The position numbers were made by a program, and so were the translations under genes. From Prostheceraeus crozeri (Eukaryota; Platyhelminthes; Polycladida; Euryleptidae): DNA of 64,000 nt. This document shows positions 28,864-41,610 of this stretch, piece by piece; position 1 is the first letter of the stretch, and the number at the start of each line of letters is the position of its first letter. The notes beneath the pieces are model-generated. The model had not been told where the DNA came from, did not search any database, and worked only from the letters and a program-made list of their open reading frames with translations. The stretch is from NCBI GenBank assembly GCA_907163375.1, contig CAJQUW010004469.1:248001-312000 (forward strand), in the 5' to 3' direction.

Positions 28864-30314
28864 CAGTCCGTTTCATAAAAAGTGGATCATCCTAAAATTT
28901 GACTAAATAAAACATAAGTATGATACAGAAAGCATTTTTCATGTTATTTCATGTCCCTAATATATTTAAATGTCCTTATATAATCTGATAAGCTATGATA
29001 CAGTAGCGGTTCTTAAGAAGCTAATATTTTGTGGCCCTACCCTTATTGTCAATGACATTACCAATTCGTCTAGGCATTGATTCGATGATATCGTTGATAT
29101 TTGACTGATCTAACTTTCTCCACTCTCTTTTTAACAGTGACGTAAGTTGTGATACGCCATCTGTAGGTAGCAGTGAACGACGAACGTTACGTTTTAGAAT
29201 ACTCCATACATTTTCTATGGGATTCAGATCAGGAGAACGAGCTGGACAAGATAATGTCCTAAGCCCTAATTGAGACTTGCATAAGTTGACTCTACTACTC
29301 CTGTGACACGTAGCATTATCATCCATAAATAACCAAGTCGATGGATCACCAAGTTGATCTGTCATTTGGCCAATGTTCATTCGTAAAACATTCACATAGC
29401 ATTCAGAATTCATGGTTCCTTGCTGTATGTGAAGTTCAGAGCGGCCATTCAGATGGATCACGTTGGATTAATTCGATCTGAGAGGCCCCCTTACAGCTCT
29501 TAAAATTCAACTCAATAAGTCTTCTACGAATAGTGGACTTAGAAATATATGAGTCTAGTGCAGCCATCTCAGTTAACGAGAGACTTGGATCAACTTCAAC
29601 AAATCTCAAAATTAGGCGGTCTCTAGTTTGGATGTTTTGCGTGGACGGCCAGAACCCTCTTTACGACAGAGTCGAAAATCATCATTATGCCATCGATGCA
29701 CATTTGTGTAAGGGACATTTAGTCGCTTGCTTGTAGCTCGCAAAGAAGACCCTAGTTCTAGCAAGGCTGACACTTTGCCTTTTGTGAATGCGATCTCGTT
29801 ATTGTTTATTTGTGCTTTGTATTGTTTTCAACCGGTAAGAGATAGATTTCTAGCTGAAAGCAATCAGGAGTGCTGCCAACACCACCGCAACGAAGTCAGG
29901 AAGCTATGGAACATGAAGTCCAGTTAATCACATGTAGCAGTTACACATTATTGTTGATGAATAATGGTGCTATACTGGCTCTGATTGACCGATTTTCTTT
30001 ATTTTTGTTTTGCTTGATAGCTTTTGGCTTGTAGAACAACATATTACATAACAAAGGAAACAAATGTAATTTTATAAGAGTGAGGTATGATTTTGTGTAA
30101 CATTGCTAAATGAAGATCAAATTATCTACTACTTTTTTATCTATAACAGGAAAACAACTCAATATTCATGCTTGAAATTTCCAACAATGATATTAGTAAG
30201 CACAACTGACATATCTTCCAAATTTCAGAGAAATTCGTTCAAGTTTGGCGGAGTTAGACAAAGTTGAAGTTAAGGCGATGTTTAAAGGTGATCCATTTTT
30301 TATGAAACAATCTG
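28864..30314 (-). mobile_element. Tc1-like element (DD34E), copy 2, internally deleted
   Basis: Minus-strand relative of 13888-15515 with the same ends (CAGTCCGTTTCATAAAAAGT at 28864; mirror of CAGATTGTTTCATAAAAAAT at 30314) and TA on both sides. It is 1451 bp, 177 bp shorter than copy 1, because of a deletion near 29455. The rest is closely similar by eye. Confidence 0.9.
29021..29809 (-). pseudogene. Tc1-like transposase, copy 2, deleted and start lost
   Basis: The start codon of copy 1 (ATGAACAATAACG) reads ATAAACAATAACG here (29807-29809). A base is missing near 29627 (AAACGTAGAG in copy 1, AAACTAGAG here), shifting the frame. About 177 bp around 29455 are deleted, removing the first catalytic Asp. 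The C-terminal part (29021-29461) remains open and keeps FMDDNATCHRS and SPDLNPIENVW with 34 residues between D and E. Because lesions differ from copy 1, the two copies decayed independently. Confidence 0.88.
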
Positions 30315-30316
30315 TA

Positions 30317-31020
30317 TTAATGGAGTGATAGCTGTTCGGAACTTATCAAATGGATGCAGTTTGTTTCAATTTCGAAACATCCACTTTCACACGCAGGTTC
30401 TCTGGATTGCCCCCCCCCATTTAATCTTGAAATTCAAAATGAAATTCAGGGTCAAGCTTCTTAAAATTTGTTGTAAATTCATTGTGATCCAAGTCAAATC
30501 CTCCGTCAATTCTGGGCTTGTGTCAATTTACAAAAATATTCCAGTTGTCAAATTTTAAATTTTTTTAAAAAGATTGAAATATTTACTTAGCAGATACAAA
30601 ATGCTAATAAAGCATGTCCTTTTAACGGAGTTCAACCGTCTTGCATAAAAATATGCGCGGAAACTCTTTTTATTTTATTGATTACTCTCGCTTTCAATAG
30701 TGCTCCATAACGCTACATGACTATTATGAGGCCAAAATTTCGTAAAATAGAGGAGAAGTAGTGCATATTTGATAAATATTATTGCACGACATTCATGTGG
30801 CACATTACTGCATCACTATGTCTCGACTTCATGAATACATGTAGGTTGATCAGTGTTCATGCAAAAGCACATTATTCCTTCGCGACTTCAATACCGTGGA
30901 CAAGTACTCATAAATTACTTCTAATGTACGTCACTATAGATTCACCTGAAGCGCGAAGAGTGCAGCGTGACATAATAATGCACATGGGGCTGTAGCATTA
31001 AGCTTGTTAATGCACGCCTT
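30317..31020. other. Unassigned sequence
   Basis: No gene recognised; a C-run at 30411-30418. Open frames at 30325 and 30795 have no known motif. Confidence 0.55.
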
Positions 31021-32794
31021 AAAGTCCATTCCCACCGGACGCAGGTCTGGTCTCAGGCGTCCAGAATTTTCGTTCAGAACATTGACAAACATATGGGCTG
31101 TTCACACCAGACGCGCGGGACCACGCGTCCAAGTAATTCTGAAAAAAGTTCTGTAATGACGTGCGGTTTGCTTACGAGATAGGAAAATCCATCCCGCGCC
31201 AAGACGTCTCGCGGCTTGCTCAACCCCCCCCGCACTGAAACCTGACACCGCACGTTGCTAGATGTGACTTGTGCAGAGAAATGACTGACGTTCGACATAG
31301 CTATCCGACAATGCTGACCTTCTGTAAGGACAATTTGACCAAATGAACACCAAAATCCTTTATCAGTGCACTTTCATACTTTGTCAACCATGAAATCGAA
31401 TTCATGAATGCATTTGGAGATGAATGGTACTTTATTTACTGCAAAACGAAGATGAGAAAGTTGTTATTGTTCTCAACCTATCTGATAATCTTCGACAGAG
31501 TGATGCTCCCGAATACTACAGAATAGACGATGTAAGTTAATAAAGGTCGTATTGTGAGCTAAGTCAATCCGTGCGTCAATTCTATTTCATGATCTGTCAC
31601 ATCTGCCTTGTTGTCATCCTATGAATGGAAATGTGTAAATGATATGTGTGTCCTTAAAAACCCTATTCTTTACAAATATGAAATATCAAATGATTAGTTT
31701 TTGCAAAATTATGTAGTTCATAGCGATGGTCATATTCTAACAATTAATTTGCAATCGCAATCACTCAAAAGCATGCCATACTTAATCAGCAATTGAAAAA
31801 AATAACTTAATCAGTCTTTTTTTCGCCACTCCTTCAAGCATCACGATGAAGTCATCAAGACGCTTCATATCGTTTATTTGACGCAGATCGCAGAATTCTT
31901 AACCAATTTAGTTGAAACACTTTATTTGAAAGGAAATTTCACAAAGATGATGGTGGTATCTATTTTGCAAACAGCAGCCATTTTTCTTCTTCAAATCTTC
32001 GCTTCTATCGCTCATGCTCATCTCAGTGCGTAACAAAAGTCGATATAGCTTATAATTGTGTTGACAGTTTGACAAAGGATTGATTTCACTTGGTTTTTAT
32101 GAATAGTATTGGCAATGAAATATCTGATCTGATATTCCCTCAAATCATACGACAACCACAACACTTATTTTGATACTCAAGAGAATAATTTTTACAGATT
32201 TGGATTTACTTAACGAAAATCAACAGGACGGAACACCTTTTTGTCGCCATATTATACGGAACTCAGTGTTCTTCTCAGATTGACACTAATTTTTAGACCG
32301 TTGGTCGACCAAACCTCATAATACAGTACTCGGATATTGCTTTAAAATAGACTGTCCCTAGCAACACTTCAATTCATAACAAACTGTTCTCGTCTGATGA
32401 AACCTGCAGATCTAAGAACTTGATTACATCACACTTTGTTCACGCTCGTAAATCTAATGCAAAATGTCTTTATATATCCTCGAGAATGTGTCGCTTAAAT
32501 ATCATTTTCGAGTCTTTATGCTTGAAATGTTGAATCTGATCTCATGTAAATTCTAAAAATTGAGCACGTCTTTTAACTATCTCAGGAAAGTGTCATATTA
32601 TGGTGTCTTGTTTGGGATCATTCGAATGCATGTAACACAAGAAATATGAATATGTTAATTATTTAGGAATAAGAAGTGTCCACAATGACATGGTATTTGT
32701 AGTCGCCCCCCTCTCCAGCACCTCGCCACGCGGATTGGTGAAAGCAGGCATCTTTGTTGGACGCGCCGTGCCGCGTCCAGTGTGAATGGACCCT
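31021..32794. mobile_element. Possible long member of the CpG-rich TIR family
   Basis: Left end AAAGTCCATTCCCACCGGAC and, reversed from 32794, GGGTCCATTCACACTGGACG face each other as terminal repeats. The left 180 bp also match 21180-21362 in reverse (GCGTCCAGAATTTT, ATGGGCTGTTCACACC). The interior has no recognised gene. Either one 1.77-kb element or two unrelated small copies. Confidence 0.35.
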
Positions 32795-35700
32795 TACGAG
32801 TCTCGACGCTGTCGTGCATTCGCTAATACTTATTCAAGGGTCTTCAAGGTTTTGGATACCGGGCACATAGTCTTCTCAGTTTAGGAAACTCTTCTCAGTT
32901 TAGCAGATAATCATATTTGCAAGCTTTTTTATTGCTGCAATGAAATAATTGCATTCTTGCACACCAACTAATTCTTTATCAAGAAATAATTTTTCTTAAG
33001 GATATATGGGCCAACTATAGCAGAAGTGTCTTTGAACATTGAAGACATCGTCTGATATTCTTTTAAATGATTTGTCACCATCTCCCTGGCATCCGCGCAG
33101 GTGACACTCCTACATTTCCCACTGGTTGTCAAGAAATAGAGGTGTAGTGTGATATATGTGTTGAATTTATCATCTAATGATTTCTGCTCATTCCGTAAAA
33201 GATTGACATTCGCTGAGTATTTTAAATTTCTCCAGAGACGACTGCTTGAAAATATGACATTTTACTCTCAATAGATCTTTCAATTAAAGGAGCAACATTT
33301 TCATCCATTGTCATTTAAGATGATGGCGTCTGAGAGGGCTGTGATTGCATTTATCATTTTTAAAGCAGCGTTAATAAAAAATTAGAGCTTTATGTCTCAC
33401 ACATTGCATGGACAGAAAAATTCTCATTATTTGCATAATTGAAATTGATTGATTTGATGACAATGCACGATCTGTGAGTAATATATATATATTATAACAC
33501 GTCGAAGTAATAGATTTCCCCCTTATGATCTCGGCAGAGATATCTTCTTGATTTTCTCAATGAACTTATTCGACAAAGTATTTTATGCCAATGATAATCT
33601 GAATCTGCTGTAGAGAAATTTGCATTGGAGGCAAAAGAATTTGCAATGGGGTGTCTACACCGTGTCCGAAATTTTCTACAGACTGGATCGGGGACTGATT
33701 ACATCTCTGCTATGCACGTGAATTTTATGCAAAATGCTCAGATAAACAAATGAAATAGCGATGCCAAAGTTATGTTAATCTCATGCTGTTAAATGGAACA
33801 ATTTATTGAGATGCAACAAAAATATCAGCACCATTTTGCATGCTTTAAGGACTTGTAGTTTCAATGAATCAATTCACTCATCAATGAATGTTGTAAGAAC
33901 ACTGAAGTTTGTATATTCTAGCGTTGGTCAAAGTGGTAATAAATATTAGTCGCAATACCGTTGAGTTAATATGGACTATTTGATTCAATGAGCTGTGCAA
34001 GATAAGACATTTTGCAATATAAAAAATATAATGCAACAAAAAAATGGCAATAGGGCCAATCAACACCAAATGTCCATCCATGAACGGTTATCTGACAGTT
34101 TTCTTCATTTTTATCTTGTGTAACTATCAGACTTGTGTTGTAATAGTACTTACAATTAATTGTATTAATTACATTTTTAGCCATGTAATTGAGAAGTATT
34201 TGCCATTACAGTCATTACTGTATCAGGTAGTTTAAATTAATTCACTCTCCTCGTCGATATTGCTAATACATAGCTGCTTAGTTTGGTGCAGGGTGAAAAA
34301 TTACTGGCAATCCTATTCAAGGAATTTTACGACGAGGCTAACTGATCGAAAGATGCATTTCAGAAAACTGTTACTAATTGCCTCCCCCCCCTCCTGCCCG
34401 GAAACAGAGAGGTAAAAAAAGTTCATCTACAGCAGAGGCCCCGGTTCAAATCTTTAAGTCAATTTTAATCTTATCAGAGCGACGTATAAGCATCAACTTG
34501 ATAAAGTCTCGCAGAATCCACAAGCTTCTATATAGCAGCACTACATCTTCAGTTTGAATCTTAGATGTAAGCCTAAAGCACGTTGGGGGAAGAAAAAAAA
34601 GGCGGCAACTTTACATCAACGCTACAAGCGTAGTCTGTTTTACCGGGGTACAATTGAAGTTAACATTACAATAACCCGGAAAAGAGTGGGGAAACTTATG
34701 GTGTAGCGTCCACAATTTTCTTAGGCAATTACAGACGCAAAGCAATTCAAATGAAATTGAAAAAAGCGGAATTATTTGCAATTGTAATCAATTACATTGA
34801 TAGAGATGTAATTAGAAATTGCAATCAATTATACTTTTAGAGAAGTATTTTGTAATTGTGATCAATTATATTTCATGAGTAATTGACACAATTCTGCGAG
34901 CTATTTACATCAGCGACTTGATGTAGCTGGAGTTCAGCTTTCATGCTTGCAGAAGAATTATATATTTACTATTCTTTCCAAGCGATCAAATTTTGCAGTT
35001 GGTGAATTCAAATGGCTATTGATAAATGTATTTCCTTTAAACTGTTATTCATGTTGTTAAAAATATATGAAGGCTAAAATAGCGCTTTAGAGTAATCAAT
35101 TGTTCGCCAAATATGTACAGTACATGAAGAACTATTGCTCTTTGTGGAGTGGAGCTGTTTGCGTATTAGAAAACATGATTGAAGAAAATGAATTCATACA
35201 TTATTATTGCTGATTAAATTTAGAAAGTTATGCCAGTAGCTTTGACTCTAGCGCATTACTGATTATCCTGATATGATTCACGAAATGCATAATTATCACC
35301 AAAATATTGCACTCATAATAAATTGATATCTAAGTCGCTGCCACCCCCAGCAGTCAAAGTGCCACCATGACAATGACCTTCCTTTGCAACGCATCGATCG
35401 ACGGCAAGTAGCTGGGATGTCCACTGATTTGTGCAGACTGTGTACACGAATCCGTGGTTTATGTCATCAACCAATTATGGTTGGAAGGCTTTCAGACATT
35501 CTACTACATCTTATATGGATACACTTACTCCACTGATTGCAAAATATAGAGTTAACACCAACACCAAGATAGTAGATTCCACAAGGCCAGTTTAAGAACG
35601 TAGCCGGGTGAGTGAGTATAGGAGGAGGTCAACAATTGAAAACATCAATTTTTTCAAGAATGGGATGCATTCAAGTGTCTTTGGGAGAATTCGGAAAATG

Positions 35701-37133
35701 CCCTAACTATGTAAATAATGGAAAGTTAAGTAAAACGCGGTTTAATTCTAAAATCTCTACAAAAATGTAGTTAGTGAATTAGGGCATTCGAAAGAGGCAA
35801 TTTTTCAATGAGTTCCTCGTACATTTGACGTTTTTTCCTCGTTCACTGAGTTCGTACACTTTGAATTTGCGCTAAGCCGTTCATTTTATTGTTTAGTTCA
35901 CTAAAAAGCCAGTCCGCTCAGCTCCTTTTCTGTTCACTTTGTGAGACGGCATGCACAGCATGGCATGGTTGTAGCGGTAGAAGCAGTCGAAGGCGGATGC
36001 CGCTGTTGACGAAGCCACATTCTTGCTTAGAGCTGTACAGGCTTTTGCTCAGACGGTGGAAATGCCACCTCAACAGCTCTGGTTTATGACAAAGTGTTTG
36101 TCGAATTGCATGCAGATATGATGCTTTCCTTCATGGACATATTAAGAATGAAGAAGTCATTTCTTCATGCTCTCTACATGCAAATTGATGCATTGCCCAA
36201 CTGTATTTCTATATTCTGTAAAGTTCAGAACAACTTGTACATGGTAGCATCCATTGAAAAATGGGAGCAGATTGAAATGGCCAATATGAAGATCATGAGG
36301 AGACCTGTCTCTCATCCCTAAACATCAACACAGCTCCCCCCATTCCTTTGAAGCTTTACATTGATAAATTAAAGATGCATGTAGGTATTAATATTTTGAC
36401 ATTTATGAATAATAATTGAAGAATTGTCTGTTCTCATTTACGGCTGAAGATGCAACTCAGTATTTGACTCAATATATTTATTATTTGTTTTCAAAAGGCA
36501 TCTTTCACTTATTTATTATTACTGATAAAATACAAATGTCAGAATACTGTTTACACGGACTGTCAATAGAGTGTTGAAAGGAAGTATGCCAGGGTTCACA
36601 TGTAAGGCAGATCATCTGTTTTATTCATATTATCATATTTTTCCTTTTTTTTTCTCATGTTACAAATGCTCTCAATGGGAATGTATTCTAAGATTTTTCA
36701 CTTTCGATCATGCCTGCTGCGTGTCTGTTGAAAACAGCTGCGATAGTGATCAAAATTTTTGACAGAAAACGGAAAAAATTTCTTCGACCAAGATATCTAT
36801 TAAAACAATAAAGTGATCCAACGTTTCGCCTTAGCTTGAACACGGACAATAAAATTCAAAATTTTTGAACAATTGACAGACATGCACTTTTAGTTTTTCC
36901 AAAGTTTGTGACTTTGAGACGTAAGAAATCCCTACACATCTCAGTTGTATGATTCTAAAATTGAAGTTACCTCAATTTGTCAATGTATCAATGCCAATAT
37001 ATCGATCGATAGGAAATGGGAGAATTTGAAAAACATCAGTTAAGTTCGCCCTTCGGTTTATGAATGGCAAATCCTTAGTTCAGTACAGTTCAGTGGTAAT
37101 AGCTGGAACGCAGAATTAGATTGTTTTACTCTT
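32795..37133. other. Long stretch with no recognised gene
   Basis: AT-rich. Contains a short TA run (33479-33496), ATTG/CAAT-rich imperfect repeats at 34750-34890 and a C-run at 34383-34391. Open frames here (33881-34235, 35889-36321, 36571-36762) show no family motif. Confidence 0.55.
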
Positions 37134-37279
37134 TCAGTTTACTAGAAGTGAAGACTAATTCAAAATAATGGCACATACTGGAACTTACTAAGTGGGAATT
37201 CCTAATACCTTACAAACAAGAAGACGTGAAGTCAAGAGGCTAGGAGAAGCGGCTCATTAAACAATTATTGAAATAGGAA
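37134..37279. repeat. Left part of the dispersed repeat split by the LINE
   Basis: CTAGAAGTG, ATGGCACATACTGGAAC and TTGAAATAGG correspond to 12895-12975; the continuation is found only after the LINE at 41441. Confidence 0.6.
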
Positions 37280-37908
37280 TGTGTCACACATCTTCGACTG
37301 TGTGACCAAGGTTGTGCGCTGGTATTGCCGTTCTGCAATTATTCTTATATGGATATTTAACTGGTTACATTCAGTGGTTGAGAAATAAATTTTATATCAG
37401 TTTGATCGTACTGGTGTGGTCATTAACGTCGTGCATCTGGTTTACGTCGTTTATGTGGCGTTCGCTTGAAATTTGAATTTTTTCATCTGATGGTGTTTGG
37501 TTGATGATTGCCACTCATTGCCGTGAATTTCTTGGTGCTTCATTTCTGGATTTCCCCAGTGTCTGTTGCTATTCTATTTATAGCTACTGCATCTCCGATA
37601 TCTGTGCAGTCTCTGATCTTCACATCATATTCGGTATAATATATTCGCCGCTCGCTATCATTCATCGTGTGCTCTGCATATCATTCATAGTGATTCCAAT
37701 CGATCAATTCACTGTAATCTCTGGTGTTGTCAGTGAAAAAGCCATCTGTCAGCTGATAATTTGGCGACAACGTAGAAGGCCACCTCGTCCGGATTGATTG
37801 AAATTATTGATTTTTCGTGACGTCACATTTGCATCTCCCAGGTGATTTGGTCGTCATATAATTCGCAGCTGATTCGGGCAAACATACTGATGTGTTTAAC
37901 CGCATATC

Positions 37909-38640
37909 ATGACACCAACACCAAAGCGAAATTTGAAGTCGAATTCTACTGACCAATCAAACAATAGCGGAATGAAATTCAATATGGACAGACTTAAAGC
38001 TGAATTGATAGAAACCATTAAGAGTGAGATAAAGATAGTCCTTGACCGCATGACATCAATCGAAAATAAAATCGAATCCTTCGAAAACTCCTTACTGAGT
38101 TTAAAGCTGACTCAAGAAGACCATTCAACAAAGATTAGCGAAATATCAAAGGAATTGTCCAGTTTACGTAATGACTTTTCTCGTGATATTTTAGATGAAG
38201 TTGAACAAAGAAGTCAACGTAGAGACAAAATTGTAATTCGTGGAATTCCAGAACATCATTCGGGTACAGCTGATGAGAGGAAAGAACATGATGCAGGCAG
38301 AGTTAAAGAGTTATTTACCAAATTAAATTTGCAAGCTATTTCTCCTCAATATGTGAACCGCATTGGTAAAGTATCAAACGCTAGCGATAGACTTTTGCGC
38401 GTTAAACTTGAACATGAACATCACAAATCTCACGTCCTTCAGGCTGCTCGATCTCTTAAGCAAATGCCTGAATTCTGGGGTGTCTATATAAATCCAGACA
38501 GAACATACATGCAACAGATTCAAGAGTCCAATTTGCGAAGAGAACTAAAAATCAGAAAAGAAAGAAATGAGGATGTTGTTATCTATAGGGGAAAAATCAT
38601 AAATAAATCGGACTTCATAGATGCGCGAAATTTTCGGTGA
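37909..38640 (+). CDS. LINE ORF1 protein, 243 aa, intact
   Basis: Probably the RNA-binding/chaperone protein of the LINE ribonucleoprotein. Residues ~25-100 form a long amphipathic, Lys/Glu-rich region with regular Ile/Leu spacing, likely a coiled coil that trimerises. Residues ~105-240 (RRDKIVIRGIPE ... RLLRVKL ... INPDRT) resemble the RRM-like and C-terminal domains of LINE ORF1 proteins: an initial 'KIVIRGIP' strand, a helix, and a second 'LLRVKL' strand. No CCHC knuckle is visible. The stop (38638-38640) overlaps the opening of ORF2. Assignment rests on position and this pattern. Confidence 0.72.
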   Translation: MTPTPKRNLKSNSTDQSNNSGMKFNMDRLKAELIETIKSEIKIVLDRMTSIENKIESFENSLLSLKLTQEDHSTKISEISKELSSLRNDFSRDILDEVEQRSQRRDKIVIRGIPEHHSGTADERKEHDAGRVKELFTKLNLQAISPQYVNRIGKVSNASDRLLRVKLEHEHHKSHVLQAARSLKQMPEFWGVYINPDRTYMQQIQESNLRRELKIRKERNEDVVIYRGKIINKSDFIDARNFR

Positions 38641-41325
38641 CTTCCTTCTATAATTCCAAAGACACAAAGAAAACTAAAAAAAAAGTTTTTCGATATCCTG
38701 TAATATCTCTTACCAACATCCAGTCTTTGCTTCCGAAAATTGATGAACTTAATGTTGTTATGAAAAGTAAATGTACTGATATCATTTGCCTCTCAGAGAC
38801 TTGGCTTCATAGGGATATCCCTGATGGTCTTTTATCTCTTCAAGGATTTTCATTGATCAGGGACGATCGGAAGGATCGTAAAGGGGGAGGCACTGCTATT
38901 TATGTAAAAACTGAATTTGCAGCTCATGAATTGAGTATAAATTTTCCCATTCCTACAATCGTGTCTTGTAACGTGATTGAACTACCAAATCATTGTATGT
39001 ACATTTTTGCCTGTATATACCCCATCATGCAATGCTTATCAATTACATATTGTAAGTGAGTTTGTCATAAACACTTTGGACTCTCTCTTGTGTGCTAAGC
39101 CAAATTGTAGTTTCATTATTACGGGCGATTTTAATAAGTTGAATTATGTAAAACTGTGTAATGAAATTGATGCTGACAAAATCATCCTCAATCCAACTCG
39201 CAAGGATAACATCCTTGATCAAATTATCATTTCCACGAACCTATCGTCCTTTTACTTACCGAAAAATGTAGACTTCGACTCCCCAATTGGCAACTCAGAT
39301 CATCTGTTTATCACCTCGTATCCGGAAAATTCTCAAACATCATATTGCACCGAGACACTTTACGAAGGTAAACTGGTAATTATTTTTGACACAAGAGACA
39401 GCTACGTTTGTGAACTAAATGAAGCACTGACTTCCTTTGATTGGACTGAGCTTATTGGAGAAAGGAACATTGATAAAAAATTCAGTATCTTTCAAAGAAA
39501 CATGCATGAAATGGTAGATAAATATATTCCTCAACAGGTTGTTTTAATGAAGCCTACTGACAAAGAATGGCTTACACCAATAACCAAGCACCTGATCAAT
39601 GAAAGATGGATGGCCTACCGATCAAAAAACTGGAGTGAATACAATTATCTGAAACAAAAGGTCAAAGAAGAAGTTGAAAAATGCAAAGTTATCTGGACAA
39701 ATAAGCTCAAACAACAAAAAAACTGATTGTGGAAATTACTCTCATCTACAACAAAAAATTATTCTAAATGTGATGCCTTTAATGCATTTATTGATAAAAA
39801 TGGAGAAATAAATCAAGCATTGATGCAAATTGCTTATCACTTTTATCGAACTCAGAATTTCACAGAATCGCCCGCCGTGAAGGAATTTGTTGACGATGAT
39901 TGACATATGAATGTAGAAATTGTCAAAGTTATTCAATTGTTGACTAAAGCACCGACAAACAAATCTTCTGGGGACCCAAAGATGCCGTCTATATTGTACA
40001 AACATTTAGCTCAAGTGATTGCTCTGCCCTTAACTGACATTTTTCAATCTGTTATTGATAATCGGACTTATCCGACTGCATGGAAGAATCTTACAATAAC
40101 ACCGATTCCTAAAAGCAAAAAAATGGACGTCGCTAATCTGAGACCAATCTCACAATCCCTTTTACCCTCAAAGATCTTTGAAAAGTTGCTACTTACCGAA
40201 ACTAAAGCACATTTTACTCGCTTTTTTGGTGCCAACCAGCATGGATTTCGTGAAAAATGCTCCACAACAACAGCTCTCACATCAATAATGAACCAACTGT
40301 ACATGCATTATGATGATGCGAAATGGAATGGCTCCGTACTGCTCACATTCGACCTTCATAAAGCCTTCGACATGCTAGATCACAATCTCATCATCAAAAA
40401 ATTGTATAGTTCTGGCTTCCCCACCGGTTTACTATTGATTGTTAAAGATTTTTTATACAATCGTCAAGCCTGTGTGAAATTGAGAGACAATTCTTCAAGG
40501 TACTTTCCTATAATTTCTGGGGTTCCACAAGGAACAGTTTTGGCACCGTATATCTTCGCCGCATTTTTCGGGGACTTCTTGCCTCTTCTGCCATCTACTG
40601 TTCAAACTAAATACGCAGACGATTTGAGTCTTATTATTCCAATATACACTAATGACTCTAAAGAAATATCACAAACCATCAACAGTGAAATTTCATGGGT
40701 GACTGATTGGTGCGTGATAAATGGCCTCACAATCAATCTGTCTAAATCGAAGGCAGTGCTGAATCTGAAAAGGCAAGCAGACATGTCGGCAGATGAGATA
40801 GATGTTGAGATTGTGAATTCATTAACATTACTGGGGTTGACGATTCAAAATGATCTAACATGGAATCTACATATATAGAATCTTTCAAAGTTAGCCAACC
40901 AAAGATTTTATGCTCTACGCAAATTATGGCCCCACCTATCAAGCGAAGAATTACATCAACTGTATAACTGTTACATTCGATCAGTCTTAGAATATGCTTG
41001 CCCAGTTTTCGTCGGATTGAATAAAAATTTATCCACCATTTTTGTGAAAATAGACAAACGTGCTCACAGAATTATATATAGAAATGAAGAAAGAAAATGT
41101 CAATGTCGTACAGAAGAAATAACATTCAGAAGATACGAGAACAGCAAAAAACTGTTTAAATTTGCGGAAGATGACAGCTCACACATTTTACATGACATTT
41201 TGCCTTTACGTCACAGCCACTCCGGTACTTTGTCGATCCCATATTGTAGAAGTGAAAACGCCCGTAATTCATTTGTACCATTTACGTCTTTATTGTTAAA
41301 TAACATAATCAGATTAACTGTTTGA
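38637..41325 (+). pseudogene. LINE ORF2: AP endonuclease + reverse transcriptase, disrupted
   Basis: Endonuclease part: NIQSLLPKIDEL, LSETWLHRD and GGGTAIYVK (38637-38930); a frameshift near 39020; then GDFNKLN, LNPTRKDN.LDQ and IGNSDHL with the catalytic DH. Reverse transcriptase part: LRPISQSLLPSKIFEKL, TFDLHKAFDML, ISGVPQGTVLAP and YADD (40612-40623). Thumb-like segment follows to 41325. In-frame stops at TGA 39724, TGA 39901 and TAG 40876. The frame opens at the ORF1 stop without an ATG before the conserved domain, so translation may need reinitiation or the original ATG is lost. Sequence pattern fits the CR1/L2 superclade. Confidence 0.85.
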
Positions 41326-41440
41326 CATTATTGTTGTATTATCAGATTTGTGTAAACTTGAACTTGTATGCTTATATTACTTTATGATTCTTCTTGCAAT
41401 CAATAAACGCTAACTTGACTTGACGTTAACTTGACATACG

Positions 41441-41610
41441 TAGGGAAAAAAGTCGTGTGTCGCTTGCAGATTGCTGTGAATTCTATCAAAGTCCTTCGAT
41501 TGCCACAATTCTTTCAGATTCGAAGAATGCATTGCGCACACGCTTTGTCGCTAACGTTGGTCCTTCCGATCATTAATAATAAAATAGCATGCGCATGAAA
41601 ATTAGTTCAC
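41441..41610. repeat. Right part of the dispersed repeat split by the LINE
   Basis: Matches 12965-13140 (GATTGCCAC, TTCAGATTCGAAGAAT, CCGATCATTA). Confidence 0.6.

Larger units (their letters stand above)
37280..41440 (+). mobile_element. CR1/L2-like LINE, nearly full length, two ORFs
   Basis: About 4.16 kb with 5' UTR (37280-37908), ORF1, ORF2 and a 3' end with CAATAAACGC and short ACTTGAC repeats. Borders were set by comparison with the uninterrupted dispersed repeat at 12890-13140: ATAGGAA before and TAGGGAA after may be the target duplication. ORF1 is open; ORF2 has one frameshift and three stops, so this copy cannot move by itself. Confidence 0.85.

Noticed and set aside
34750..34890. 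ATTG/CAAT-rich repeats resembling a MITE end
   Set aside because: No defined ends or target duplication; may be simple sequence.
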